In this document: one piece after another, positions 43,667 through 53,319 of the stretch
Layout of the letters: each line of letters begins with the position of its first letter
Numbering within the stretch: position 1 is the stretch's first letter
Origin: an uncultured Algibacter sp.
GTDB taxonomy: Bacteria > Bacteroidota > Bacteroidia > Flavobacteriales > Flavobacteriaceae
Direction of reading: 5' to 3'
Assembly (NCBI GenBank): GCA_947499935.1
Contig: CANMQH010000007.1
Coordinates: 1-64,000 of the forward strand
Length of the DNA stretch: 64,000 bases
The notes under the pieces: model-generated
What the model was told of the DNA's origin: nothing
The model's input: only the letters and a program-made list of their open reading frames with translations
The model's database searches: none
Program-made: the position numbers and the translations under genes

Positions 43667-44362
43667 TCACATATTTTTTAGTGCTTCCCTTGCCGTTATG
43701 GTTGCATAATTACTAAGCGCACCAAGAACATTAGGCTGATTTACAGTAGCATTTACCCCAGACATAATTCGGTTAATAATGGCTTCTTGACTTAAAATAG
43801 ATTCTATAAAAGACGTAAAAGGCGAATTCATTTCTAAATCAATGTTAATGTTAGAACTAGAAGCAGAAGCGCTTATTTGTAATTTATCAAAGCTTATTTC
43901 TGCTTTTTGAGGAGTCCCATCTACCGAGGTTGCATCAAAACTTCCTATTAAATTGGCTGTTTTCACTGTTACAGTCAAATTACCACCAAACGCTGGTGTG
44001 TTTTTAGGTGTTACATTTAAACTGGTTACTAGCGTTAACACTTTAGGAATGTTTGTGGGTGGTGCTTCTGTATTAGGTATTTTTGCCGTAAAAGTTACAT
44101 TGTTACCATTTACAGTAATTTCTGGCTTACCACCATTTTTTACTACTTGAACGTTGCTTAGCCCTTGAACTACTAAATTCTTTAAAGAGAAATTCATTGT
44201 TTCTCCCAAAATTGTTTGAGGTCCTAAATCTAGGCTGGAGTCTTTAAAAGGCTCTAATTGAGGCTTTGTAGAACCCGCTATTAATTTAGAAATATAAAAC
44301 TTAGAATTAGGTTGTGTTAAATACAGTATTAAAAATGGAATTATTGGATCTTGTGATTTCAT
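43667..44362 (-). CDS. Predicted TULIP-fold protein (takeout/JHBP-like)
   Basis: This 231-residue protein contains NLVVQGLSNVQVVKNGGK, the strand pair that is the hallmark of insect takeout/JHBP-type domains. It is then followed by regular strands (EITVNGNNVTFTAKIP) and ends in an amphipathic helix. No signal peptide or Cys pair. It is encoded 13 nt after the 548-residue gene and 42 nt before the 230-residue one. I infer binding of a hydrophobic small molecule. Confidence 0.6.
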   Translation of the reverse strand: MKSQDPIIPFLILYLTQPNSKFYISKLIAGSTKPQLEPFKDSSLDLGPQTILGETMNFSLKNLVVQGLSNVQVVKNGGKPEITVNGNNVTFTAKIPNTEAPPTNIPKVLTLVTSLNVTPKNTPAFGGNLTVTVKTANLIGSFDATSVDGTPQKAEISFDKLQISASASSSNINIDLEMNSPFTSFIESILSQEAIINRIMSGVNATVNQPNVLGALSNYATITAREALKNM

Positions 44363-44375
44363 ATTTCTATATGTT

Positions 44376-46022
44376 TTAATTATTTTTTAATCTATTATTA
44401 ATTGATGTTCTTGAAACTTTAGTTATCTCCTGACTTATTGATGCCAGGTTATTAGATAACTCTGAGTTTATGGCACTTATAATTTTATTTTTGATATCAT
44501 CTTTATTAATAACCTGATTGATTGTCTTTTCGAAAAAAGAAGCGATATCTATGTCTATAGTTACTGCATTTGGGGCAGCTATTAAATTAGCTGCATTTAG
44601 AGTAACCACCATAGTAGATACATCATCTCCAGTAATTACTGTTTTAAAACTAAATTGACTAGACGATACACTAACATTAAAACCTCCAGTTAATGTTTGT
44701 CCATCTATAGATAAAGAGAAATTTCCTTTGCCCTTTAAGGGTGGTAATGGTATTGTTTTTCCATTAGATAATTTACTAGAGTTTTTAATATCTCCTATAT
44801 TAAGCGTCGCAGTCATTTCTGTAGATGTATTAAAAATAACTTGATTACTAGGAGCAATAACATTTGTTAATCCATCAAAATTGATGTTTTCAACTTTAAT
44901 ATCTTTAGCGGTCAACCCCATCACATCTTGATTGGGAAGTGAGATCTTATCTATTTGTAAAGGGTCTAAAATTGGACTATTAATATTACTTATAGTTAAG
45001 GGTATATAAGTACTACTCGTAGGGTCATTGAAACCGAAACGGATGCGGTCAAAAATATATAAATCTACTGGATTTGCTAATTTTTGTCCACTATCATCTG
45101 GTAATTGACCCGGAGGAAGATTTCCTAAGATTCCATTTATTGCTTTATGCAATTGAGAGGTCATCGTTTCAGATAATTTTGTAAGGTTCTCTGTTGTATT
45201 TAAAGTCGCATTTATTTGAGAAAATATAGATACTTGAGTCTCTGGATGATTAATCGCTTTAGTAGACATTTCTATCCAAACTCCTTTTAGAAAATCACTA
45301 ACATTAGCTATAATTTTTAGATCATTAATTTTTAATGTAGGCTTGCTACTTGCTGTAATACCTTTAAAAGTAACTTTATTAACAATAACATTAAGCGAAC
45401 GGTTAACGCCTGTGCCCTTTATATCAATTTTGGTATCTGCTTCTATAAGTCCATTATTAATAGATAAATCAACATATCCAGTTCCATTTATATTAGTTGA
45501 ATAATTTCCATTACATGTATTAGCACCTATATCTGCTGTGCAAAAATTTTGAGCCAAAAGATAATTACCTTTTATTTTTAACATTGGAACTGCTGGTAAA
45601 TGGGTTACACCATCATAATAATTTGTTTCCAAATTTATAATAGTGTTATAGCCAAACGTTCCTGATGTTGTTGGCGGATCTGCCAATACCCATAGATTTT
45701 GTAAGCCATCTAATTCCATTGTTTTAAAAGACAAGCTAGGATTAGGCGTTTTAGGGCAGGCTATGGCTGTTTGATTATCTAAATTAACACCTTCAACATG
45801 CTCTAAATAACTATCATACTGAGTTTTAAAGCTATTTGTTATGGTTGTGCCGCCTTCGCCATCTATTACACCAACATTAAATTCATTTGTTTTTAACGGT
45901 AATAGTTTATTATTGTTAGAACCTTCTATGTTTTCTAAAACTTTAGGGAGCCAAAAACGCGCATTGCTAGGGTTATTAACTCGGGCTCTAATGGTATTGT
46001 ATATAAAATTAAAAAGTGTCAT
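44376..46022 (-). CDS. Predicted tandem TULIP-fold protein
   Basis: This 548-residue protein contains two copies of the x-G-L-x-N pattern, MELDGLQNLWVLADPP near residue 100 and NINFDGLTNVIAPSNQ near 385. It looks like two TULIP modules. The first is followed by PMLKIKGNYLLAQNFCTADI, the second strand and G-Y motif of takeout-like proteins. The C-terminus is a long amphipathic helix. No signal peptide. It lies 11 nt downstream of the polyprenyl synthase gene, so the two are translated together. Confidence 0.6.
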   Translation of the reverse strand: MTLFNFIYNTIRARVNNPSNARFWLPKVLENIEGSNNNKLLPLKTNEFNVGVIDGEGGTTITNSFKTQYDSYLEHVEGVNLDNQTAIACPKTPNPSLSFKTMELDGLQNLWVLADPPTTSGTFGYNTIINLETNYYDGVTHLPAVPMLKIKGNYLLAQNFCTADIGANTCNGNYSTNINGTGYVDLSINNGLIEADTKIDIKGTGVNRSLNVIVNKVTFKGITASSKPTLKINDLKIIANVSDFLKGVWIEMSTKAINHPETQVSIFSQINATLNTTENLTKLSETMTSQLHKAINGILGNLPPGQLPDDSGQKLANPVDLYIFDRIRFGFNDPTSSTYIPLTISNINSPILDPLQIDKISLPNQDVMGLTAKDIKVENINFDGLTNVIAPSNQVIFNTSTEMTATLNIGDIKNSSKLSNGKTIPLPPLKGKGNFSLSIDGQTLTGGFNVSVSSSQFSFKTVITGDDVSTMVVTLNAANLIAAPNAVTIDIDIASFFEKTINQVINKDDIKNKIISAINSELSNNLASISQEITKVSRTSINNRLKNN

Positions 46023-46033
46023 ATATTTTTATT

Positions 46034-47077
46034 TTAAAAACTTCTATCTACGGTATAAAATGCTATTTCTTCTAATGCTTTTCTGTATTTGTTTTTTGGA
46101 AAAAGGTCTAAATAATCTAGCGCTGTTATAGCTTCATGTCTAGCATCATTATAACATTTAGTATAGGCCATCGTGTTTTGTATTGCTTCAATACCTGCTT
46201 TTAATTCTTGAGGTGTGGAAATTTTATTACTACGAATAATTTTACTTACTAAATGATTTGGGCCAAGTTCTTCCATAGCATAAATTATTGGAAGTGATAA
46301 GCGCTTTTGTTCTAAATCGATGCCTTTTATTTTTCCTGAATCTTTTTCTTCATGAAGAAAATCAAACAAGTCATCCATAATTTGAAAAGCCCTACCAATA
46401 CGCCTGCCATAAAACCCGATACGTCGAGATTCCCTTGTTCTTCCACCAGCTAAGGCTAATCCTGTTTCACAGGCGAGTCCGAACATAATTGCTGTTTTAC
46501 GTTCTATAACTTCAAAATAACGTTCTTTTAATGTCGCTATATCCCAATTGGGATCGGTATGTATTTCGTCTAGTTCTCCAGCGCATATTTGAAATGCTGT
46601 ATCCAAAACTATTTTTACTAACCCCATTTCGCTTTCAGTATCTATAGCATCAACAAAACACCTTATTGCCTGTACAAACTGCATGTCTCCAATAAGAATA
46701 GCAGTATTAGTGCCTCGGGTTGCGTTTACAGATTCTAGACCTCTTCGCATTAAGGCATCATCTATAATATCATCATGAATTAATGTTGCTACATGTAACA
46801 TTTCTAAAGACACAGCTGCTTTAATAACTTTTGGACTTAACTTACCTTCACCTTGTATTAACCGTGCAGAAAGCAACAGCATAATAGGTCGCAACTTTTT
46901 ACCTCTTTGATAGATTTCTAGTTCTGTATTAGTCAGGTATTTTTTTTGTGGCTCTAAAGCCTTATCAAGCGTCTCCAAAAAACGTTCTATATCTTCTTTT
47001 AGCAAATCCTCAAGAATAGCATTGAATGGATTTATTTTTCGATCTGAATCTATTTTTAAACCATTAGATAAGTTCAT
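46034..47077 (-). CDS. Polyprenyl diphosphate synthase
   Basis: This 347-residue trans-isoprenyl diphosphate synthase has the first Asp-rich motif in LIHDDIIDDALMRRG and the second in QIMDDLFDFLHEEKDSG, plus KLRPIMLLLSARL near the start and the NAFN-type N-terminus. It condenses isopentenyl diphosphate units into a long polyprenyl chain (octaprenyl-type, for quinone side chains, by length). It is embedded between two predicted TULIP genes (29 and 11 nt), not in a quinone operon. It could be the housekeeping enzyme or a cluster-specific paralogue. The latter fits the gene context better. Confidence 0.93.
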   Translation of the reverse strand: MNLSNGLKIDSDRKINPFNAILEDLLKEDIERFLETLDKALEPQKKYLTNTELEIYQRGKKLRPIMLLLSARLIQGEGKLSPKVIKAAVSLEMLHVATLIHDDIIDDALMRRGLESVNATRGTNTAILIGDMQFVQAIRCFVDAIDTESEMGLVKIVLDTAFQICAGELDEIHTDPNWDIATLKERYFEVIERKTAIMFGLACETGLALAGGRTRESRRIGFYGRRIGRAFQIMDDLFDFLHEEKDSGKIKGIDLEQKRLSLPIIYAMEELGPNHLVSKIIRSNKISTPQELKAGIEAIQNTMAYTKCYNDARHEAITALDYLDLFPKNKYRKALEEIAFYTVDRSF

Positions 47078-47106
47078 TTTTATTTTATTTTAATACATTC
47101 TTAAAT

Positions 47107-48516
47107 TTATTGAACAAGTTTAACTACTTCGGTTTCTACAATTTTTTTTATACCCGCTTCTATTTGATGATGGATTAAACTTTTTATAAAATAAATATGA
47201 GATAATCGTTCTCTTAGTACTGACGCTATTTTCCCTGTCCAATGACTATCATCAATATCAAACTCAAAAACAGGAAGCACAACATCTATATTTGGTAAAG
47301 TGCCTTGCTTAGCTTCCAAATCTATTTCTATTTGTACCTCTACATTATCTATACTTGAATAGCAATCACCTTCTAAAAAAGTTTGCGAAATATTATTCTT
47401 ATCAAACTCTTGTTCAAGCGCATTTTCATGTATCCAACGACGTACCATTTTTCGTTGTTCTTCATTAAGTATGTACCAATTATTTTCTGCTGCTTCATCT
47501 GCTCCTCCACCGCTCATACCCTGCTTTATAATATTTTCTAGTTCTGCTCCAGTAGCTTCAGGTGGCGTTCCTGAAAAATCATTTATATAAGTATAAACCC
47601 CTTCTGAAGTAAACTCTGGAATCTCATCGCCTGTAATTTTTTTAGGATTATTTTTGTCTATCTTTTGTGTCGTTTTTACAGCTTTCCCAAAACTCAAAGC
47701 TGCTAAACTTGCTTTTGTGTATTTACTATCTGGATTAGGTTTAGCATTAGGATCCCATGGATTAAATTTAGGGTCTGTACTAATCGTATTTACAACAATA
47801 TTTAATTTCTGTACAAAAGCATTAGAATCATAAGTAACCCCGCCAGCATATAGTTTATCATTAGAGTTTATAATGATATCATTATTTTTTGAAGCTGTGG
47901 CATCGTTAGTATGCTTTGCCATTTCTGCAGTAGCGCCTTGTGCATTCCATGTAGTTCGTGTAGCAGCACTTTTTACAAAGACTTCATTATAGACTTCGTT
48001 ATGCTCATTATAAGAAGCCATTATTTTTTGTCCGTTAGGCTGATTCATTAACCGAGTTCTTTGCTCTCTAGCATTATCTAAGTATCCTTCTGCTTCTGTT
48101 GGTGTTATTTTAGTACCATCAGCACTATCTGCACCTGCCATTTTTGCTAAAGATTCATCTTGATAATTAAGCATACTACCTGCTGTATCAATATCTATAG
48201 ACGGTGCATATTTTGATTTAATCTCATAATGCCCCTTAACTTTTAAATTATCTAAGCATAGGTGTATATATTTTTTGCCATCTTTTTTAACAGACTTGTT
48301 TTTAATAAGTTGCATATTATCTAATCCACTACAAGTAAAATCTTTAAACAGAAAACTAATATGTCCTTTTTCATAACCAAAACCGTTTGGCATTTTTGTA
48401 TTGAAAGCTAAAGGGAATTCATTTGTATCTTTTATAGAAAATGCAGTCTTTCTTTCGGCTAACGCTTTTTGTACATGGTGTTCTAATTGATTCCAATGTT
48501 TATTATTTGATTTCAT
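47107..48516 (-). CDS. Predicted TULIP-fold protein with long insertion
   Basis: The 469-residue protein begins with FPLAFNTKMPNGFGYEKG and HISFLFKDFTCSGLDNMQLI, then LCLDNLKVKGHYEIKSKY, matching the first strands of takeout-like TULIP domains. A 250-residue middle segment is charged, partly disordered and unlike the fold. The last 100 residues return to strands and a terminal helix (HQIEAGIKKIVETEVVKL). No signal peptide. The function is inferred from the fold only. Confidence 0.6.
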   Translation of the reverse strand: MKSNNKHWNQLEHHVQKALAERKTAFSIKDTNEFPLAFNTKMPNGFGYEKGHISFLFKDFTCSGLDNMQLIKNKSVKKDGKKYIHLCLDNLKVKGHYEIKSKYAPSIDIDTAGSMLNYQDESLAKMAGADSADGTKITPTEAEGYLDNAREQRTRLMNQPNGQKIMASYNEHNEVYNEVFVKSAATRTTWNAQGATAEMAKHTNDATASKNNDIIINSNDKLYAGGVTYDSNAFVQKLNIVVNTISTDPKFNPWDPNAKPNPDSKYTKASLAALSFGKAVKTTQKIDKNNPKKITGDEIPEFTSEGVYTYINDFSGTPPEATGAELENIIKQGMSGGGADEAAENNWYILNEEQRKMVRRWIHENALEQEFDKNNISQTFLEGDCYSSIDNVEVQIEIDLEAKQGTLPNIDVVLPVFEFDIDDSHWTGKIASVLRERLSHIYFIKSLIHHQIEAGIKKIVETEVVKLVQ

Positions 48517-48536
48517 ATCTTAAAATTTTATACGGA

Positions 48537-49859
48537 TTAGTTTATTTTAACTGTTAAGCCTTCTTCTGCATAATTTCCTGAAACTATCAGATTACCATCA
48601 TTAGGTATAACGGTTACGTTTATTCCTTCTATTGTTTTTGATAATTCGGGTAGTGTATACACAGACATATTTTGTAAATTATCTGTAATAACTTTATTTA
48701 CAATAAGTGTTTGTAATTGCTTAGGTATCATATCTACAAGAGCACTTGAAGCAGCAGCTAATGCACTTCCAGTTACTGATCCAGACCAGGTAGGTTGCGC
48801 TATAATATGTATACTATTTACAGTGCCTACAGATATTTTTACTTTATTACCTGAAAGCCCTAAGGTTAAAACACTTTTTATTGGGTCTGGTGTATACGTT
48901 ATTTTGAATGATGCTATTACCTTATCCCAATTTTTAGGATTAGACATAGCATCTACAGCTGCACCAACAGGACATAATATGGCTTTAGTTATACCAACTC
49001 CTGCTCCACCTATTTCTCCCATAGCAGTAGCCTGTTTAATATCTACTACCGCCGAAATATTAGAGGTTATATCTAACTTTAAACTATTAATTGTCACAGA
49101 TGCTTTTCCTGCGGCATACCATCCAGAAGGACCTTTTCGGTCTTCGGTATTTTCTGTTTTTCCATTATATTGATACAAAACACTGTTTATAGGGTTAGAA
49201 TTAGTCTTGATATATATACCGTTACCCCCTGTATACGTGTAACCAGATAAATCTGGTGCACCATTGCCTTTTAATATTGTAGCAGCAACTATTTGCTGAT
49301 TAACGATTGATATTACTGGAGTTTCAAAACTAATGCCTTCAAATTCTGGTATTTCAGGTATTGGAATACCTGAAAGTAATTTATTAGCCATTTCTAAGGC
49401 TTTTGGAACTAACACTTTATTAACAATAACTTTGTCCCATGCCGTAAAGCTTGATTCGTCTAGATATACAGCTTCCATTTGTAAAGACACCTTATTTAAA
49501 TCTATATTTAGTACTCCATAAATCTCAAGCTCACCATGACCAGCTAAAGGACTTGCGCCGTCAATAATTACAGACCCATTGATGTCTGGAAAACTAACTT
49601 GAAATGCATTGGAAGTTGGTATTGGAGTCTTGTTGGGGTTAATCGCTTGATTCCATTTTGCTTGGCTTGGAGCTAACAAAATAGTTGTTGGGGCTAACTT
49701 AAGTTCAAAACTAATATCTACCTCTCCAACCCCATCTACGTTTTCTTTTCCTGAATAGGAAAACAATTTTGTCTTTGCTATGGGATTATTATACAAATCT
49801 GTTAGAATTTGATTTAAACATGTTTGAGATATTCCTGATGCTACATCATATTTGCTCAT
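48537..49859 (-). CDS. Predicted beta-rich TULIP-related protein
   Basis: A 440-residue protein with N-terminal helix (GISQTCLNQILTDLYNNP), then extended strands in two halves. The second half runs from ASVTINSLKLDITSNISAV to the end and finishes with an INVTVIPNDGNLIVSGNY strand pair. The pattern resembles TULIP or P47/OrfX-type proteins but lacks the clear x-G-L-x-N motif of its neighbours, so the fold call is weaker. It follows the cysteine peptidase gene by 9 nt. Confidence 0.45.
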   Translation of the reverse strand: MSKYDVASGISQTCLNQILTDLYNNPIAKTKLFSYSGKENVDGVGEVDISFELKLAPTTILLAPSQAKWNQAINPNKTPIPTSNAFQVSFPDINGSVIIDGASPLAGHGELEIYGVLNIDLNKVSLQMEAVYLDESSFTAWDKVIVNKVLVPKALEMANKLLSGIPIPEIPEFEGISFETPVISIVNQQIVAATILKGNGAPDLSGYTYTGGNGIYIKTNSNPINSVLYQYNGKTENTEDRKGPSGWYAAGKASVTINSLKLDITSNISAVVDIKQATAMGEIGGAGVGITKAILCPVGAAVDAMSNPKNWDKVIASFKITYTPDPIKSVLTLGLSGNKVKISVGTVNSIHIIAQPTWSGSVTGSALAAASSALVDMIPKQLQTLIVNKVITDNLQNMSVYTLPELSKTIEGINVTVIPNDGNLIVSGNYAEEGLTVKIN

Positions 49860-49868
49860 ATTTAATTT

Positions 49869-50456
49869 TTATAAGTTAGTATTTATCGTCTTTTTACAAG
49901 TCCAAAAAGTTTCTGTCCAGGCGCCTCCTTTATTTTTGTAATTTTTAGGGAATTCGTTATAATGCACAAGGCTTTTTCCTTCTTGTGAGTCTGTTATATA
50001 TAGACTTTTAGACTCTATATCATATCCATGTATTAATACATAATGCGCATTACCACTATACCATTCTATCCTACAACAAAGTGGTTTACCTTGGTTAATT
50101 TCATGTTGCAATCGTTCAAATGTTGGCTTTCCTAAACTCCAATGACTAAAACAACATAGATCTTCTAAAGTCTGATTTAAAACCATTTCTTTATTATATT
50201 TTTTAATGACTTTATCTTTTATTTTAAGGCCTTTAACATCTACATTAAATAGGTTTGCTACAATCAGTTCTTGACTAATATCTTTATTGTAATAGTATTG
50301 ATAAACCATTTTAGAAATTGCAGCCCAACACCAATTATCAGCTAACTGTTTTTCAAAAACTATATTTAAAATTGCTTGAGTATTATTAAGCAAAATTCTG
50401 CCACTTTTTATGTTAGATGATTTAGCGTCTTCATGTTCAATAATTATCTTTAACAT
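49869..50456 (-). CDS. Papain-like cysteine peptidase (C70/AvrRpt2-like or C39-like)
   Basis: In 195 residues, KQLADNWCWAAISKMVYQYY gives the oxyanion Gln37 and nucleophile Cys43 of papain-type enzymes. His138 in SGNAHYVLIHGYD and Asp156 in LYITDSQEG complete the triad. This resembles the AvrRpt2-type and C39-like families. No signal peptide or membrane segment is present. It is the first gene of the 50456-42932 unit and may process one of the cluster proteins or act on another target. Confidence 0.75.
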   Translation of the reverse strand: MLKIIIEHEDAKSSNIKSGRILLNNTQAILNIVFEKQLADNWCWAAISKMVYQYYYNKDISQELIVANLFNVDVKGLKIKDKVIKKYNKEMVLNQTLEDLCCFSHWSLGKPTFERLQHEINQGKPLCCRIEWYSGNAHYVLIHGYDIESKSLYITDSQEGKSLVHYNEFPKNYKNKGGAWTETFWTCKKTINTNL

Positions 50457-51083
50457 TTAGAGTATAATTTTCAGTTTTGTTTATAGTAAAGTTACTTGTA
50501 GAATGAAGATGAAAAGGAATAAATACTTTAAGTGTGCTTATTTTAGCTTGAGCGTTCTCTTTTTAAACTTTAACGTAATTAGATAACCTTCTCGATAGAA
50601 ATCTTCTAAAAAATATCATAAACTATTTTAGTCTATTACAAGGTTTTATTAAAACAAAAAAAAACATAACTAGTTATAAATTAATGTTTTATAAAAACAA
50701 TTAGTTTTATTAGTTGCGTTAATATGCTTAATGATTTTTAAGTTAAATTCATAAAAAGTTATAAGGAATAAGTTTAGAATGGGATGATTATTTACAGATT
50801 TAAAAGAGGGTTAGGTAAGGCTACATAACAATGTATAAAAAACACAAGGAGATTTAGAACCAGTCCAAAACATAGTGTTTATATCTTGATTCTAGCATTA
50901 AACTATTTCTGAATATGGTATTAAGTAAATTGGAAGAAATCGTTGTAATCTAAAAAAACTTAGATAAGAAAACTGGTAAAAATTAAATCGATAAATATTC
51001 TGAAGTGAAATTTGATAAAAAGAAAAGATTATTCATAAATATATTTATCTTGTATCTTTTTTAAAGCCAAATCATTTAGTATT
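50457..51083. other. Gene-free region between divergent genes
   Basis: The 627-nt gap separates the minus-strand peptidase gene from the plus-strand gene at 51084. It must hold both promoters; TATCTTTT near 51052-51059 resembles a -7 element for the rightward gene. No gene, RNA motif or repeat was recognised. Confidence 0.5.
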
Positions 51084-51662
51084 ATGGGGATTATCCAATT
51101 AATTATTTTCGTTATCATTTTCATTGTGGGTTTAATTAGTGTAATTAGCTACTACCAAGATAAAGGAGATATGAAAAGAACTCAATCAAGTCTTTTAGAA
51201 AATTTAAGCCATGAAAGAGTACTAACTGGAAAAGAAATAGAAAACATAAAAAAAATATACAAGATTAATTTAGACAGAAATACACCTGTATATTCATTAA
51301 CTGGTAGTGTTGGATATATTGTTTTTGAAACAAACGGTCAAGGACAAAAAGAATGGCAAATTGCCAATATTTTAATTGCTAATAAATCTGTTAAAATTCT
51401 AGAAAAAAAAGATATTTTTCTTGAAAAATCAATTATGAACGAGAATGAAGTTAATCCAAAAATAGATGCACTAAACAAAGAACTAGAAGCTGATAAAATA
51501 ACAGAAGAAGAAGCAAAAAGGGAAGCTAACTTAATATTTGAAAAATACATAAATAACAAAATTGATTTCATAGTAGCTAATCCTTTAAAAAAGGATAAGC
51601 CAGTATACTTATTAAGTTATAAAAACAACGAAATGAAAACTCCTCTTAATTTATTAACTTAA
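51084..51662 (+). CDS. Uncharacterised membrane-anchored protein
   Basis: This 192-residue protein has an N-terminal membrane helix (IIQLIIFVIIFIVGLISVI), then a small domain with GSVGYIVFETNGQGQKEWQI and a coiled-coil (about 120-160, EVNPKIDALNKELEADKITE). No family was recognised. It is alone, convergent with the YifB gene. Confidence 0.55.
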   Translation: MGIIQLIIFVIIFIVGLISVISYYQDKGDMKRTQSSLLENLSHERVLTGKEIENIKKIYKINLDRNTPVYSLTGSVGYIVFETNGQGQKEWQIANILIANKSVKILEKKDIFLEKSIMNENEVNPKIDALNKELEADKITEEEAKREANLIFEKYINNKIDFIVANPLKKDKPVYLLSYKNNEMKTPLNLLT

Positions 51663-51708
51663 CTTCTTTGATAAGTATCCATATTTTTTTGTAATTAGCA
51701 TAAACCTT

Positions 51709-53244
51709 TTACCCCAACCAGCCCTCTCTATCTAAGCTTCTATACTGAATCGCCTCACTAATGTGCGACCCGTTAACCTCAGCTACACCTTCTAAATCTG
51801 CAATCGTTCTAGCAACTTTTAAAATTCTATCATAGGCTCTGGCAGATAAGTTTAACCGTTCCATAGCTGTTTTTAATAATTGTTTAGATGCATCATCTAA
51901 AGCACAATAAATTCTAATTTGTTTGGTATTCATCTGGGCGTTATAATGAACGACATCCGAATCTACGAAACGTTGTGTTTGAACTTCTCTAGCCTTAGTA
52001 ACTCGTTTTCGTATATCTACAGACGTTTCTCCTTTTCTATCATCCGAGAGTTTTTCAAAAGGTACAGGAGTTACTTCTATATGAATATCTATTCTATCTA
52101 ATAAAGGTCCCGATATTTTACTTAAATAACGCTGCATTTCGGCAGGACTTGAGGTTACAGGAGCATTAGGATCATTAAAATAACCACCCGGACTAGGATT
52201 CATACTCGCTACTAACATAAAACTACTTGGGTAGGTTACTGTAAATTTTGCTCTAGAAATGGTAACTTCTCGATCTTCTAAAGGCTGTCTTAAAACCTCT
52301 AAAACCCCACGCTTAAATTCGGGTAACTCATCTAAAAATAAAACACCATTATGAGATAAAGAAATCTCTCCAGGTTGCGGAAATGCCCCTCCACCGACTA
52401 GAGCAACATCAGATATGGTGTGATGTGGACTTCTAAATGGGCGTTGCGCCATAAGCCCTGTGTCTTTTACGCGCCCCACAACAGAGTGTATTTTTGTTGT
52501 TTCTAAAGCTTCGTGTAGTGTCATAGGCGGCAAAATACTTGGCAATCGTTTGGCTAACATGGTTTTACCAGCACCAGGAGGTCCAATTAAAATAATATTA
52601 TGCCCACCGGCTGCTGCAATTTCCATGCAACGTTTAATGCCTTCTTGCCCTTTAACATCGGAAAAATCAAATTCTGGAAAATCTAAATTTTTATAAAATT
52701 CTTCTCGAGTATTTATTATAGTTTGCTCTAAAGCATCGCCTTTATCAAAATAATTAATGACTTGCTTAATGTTTTCAATACCATAAACCTCCAAACCATC
52801 TACAATGGCGGCTTCTTTCGCATTTTGTTTTGGCAAAATAAAACCTTTAAACCCTTCTTCTCTTGCTTTAACGGCAATGGGTAATGCACCTTTAATGGGC
52901 TGCAGGCTTCCGTCTAAAGAGATTTCGCCCATAATAACGTAACGCTCTAAATCTTCGGCTTGTATTTGTTTTGATGCTGTAAGAATACCTATGGCTAAGG
53001 TTAAATCGTAAGCACTGCCTTCCTTACGTAAATCGGCAGGTGCCATGTTTATAGTAATCTTTTTACCTGGAATTTTATAACCATTATTTTGAAGTGCAGC
53101 TGCAATACGGTAATTACTTTCTTTTATGGCATTGTCTGGAAGCCCAACCAAATGGTATCCTATTCCCGAATCTACATTAACCTCAACAGTAATTGTTGTG
53201 GCTTCTACACCAAAAACGGCACTTCCGAATACTTTTTTAAGCAT
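51709..53244 (-). CDS. YifB/ComM Mg-chelatase-like AAA+ ATPase
   Basis: The 511-residue protein has an N-terminal Lon-like domain (GLPDNAIKESNYRIAAAL; AIGILTASKQI), a Walker A GPPGAGKTMLAKRLPSILPP, GEISLSHNGVLFLDELPEF (Walker B) and PSSFMLVASMNPSPGGY. ComM-type proteins promote branch migration during recombination and natural transformation in other bacteria. Length and motifs are normal. It separates the two large unknown clusters. Confidence 0.95.
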   Translation of the reverse strand: MLKKVFGSAVFGVEATTITVEVNVDSGIGYHLVGLPDNAIKESNYRIAAALQNNGYKIPGKKITINMAPADLRKEGSAYDLTLAIGILTASKQIQAEDLERYVIMGEISLDGSLQPIKGALPIAVKAREEGFKGFILPKQNAKEAAIVDGLEVYGIENIKQVINYFDKGDALEQTIINTREEFYKNLDFPEFDFSDVKGQEGIKRCMEIAAAGGHNIILIGPPGAGKTMLAKRLPSILPPMTLHEALETTKIHSVVGRVKDTGLMAQRPFRSPHHTISDVALVGGGAFPQPGEISLSHNGVLFLDELPEFKRGVLEVLRQPLEDREVTISRAKFTVTYPSSFMLVASMNPSPGGYFNDPNAPVTSSPAEMQRYLSKISGPLLDRIDIHIEVTPVPFEKLSDDRKGETSVDIRKRVTKAREVQTQRFVDSDVVHYNAQMNTKQIRIYCALDDASKQLLKTAMERLNLSARAYDRILKVARTIADLEGVAEVNGSHISEAIQYRSLDREGWLG

Positions 53245-53319
53245 GTATGTTTATTTTTTCTAAATATAAGAAAATCAAACATATTTTGAACGTGCTTTTA
53301 GAATGCTCTATATTTTTAT

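Noticed and set aside
36485-50456. Botulinum-type OrfX/P47 toxin cluster
   Set aside because: The fold resemblance is real, but no neurotoxin or NTNH-like gene is present and direct homology could not be shown by eye.
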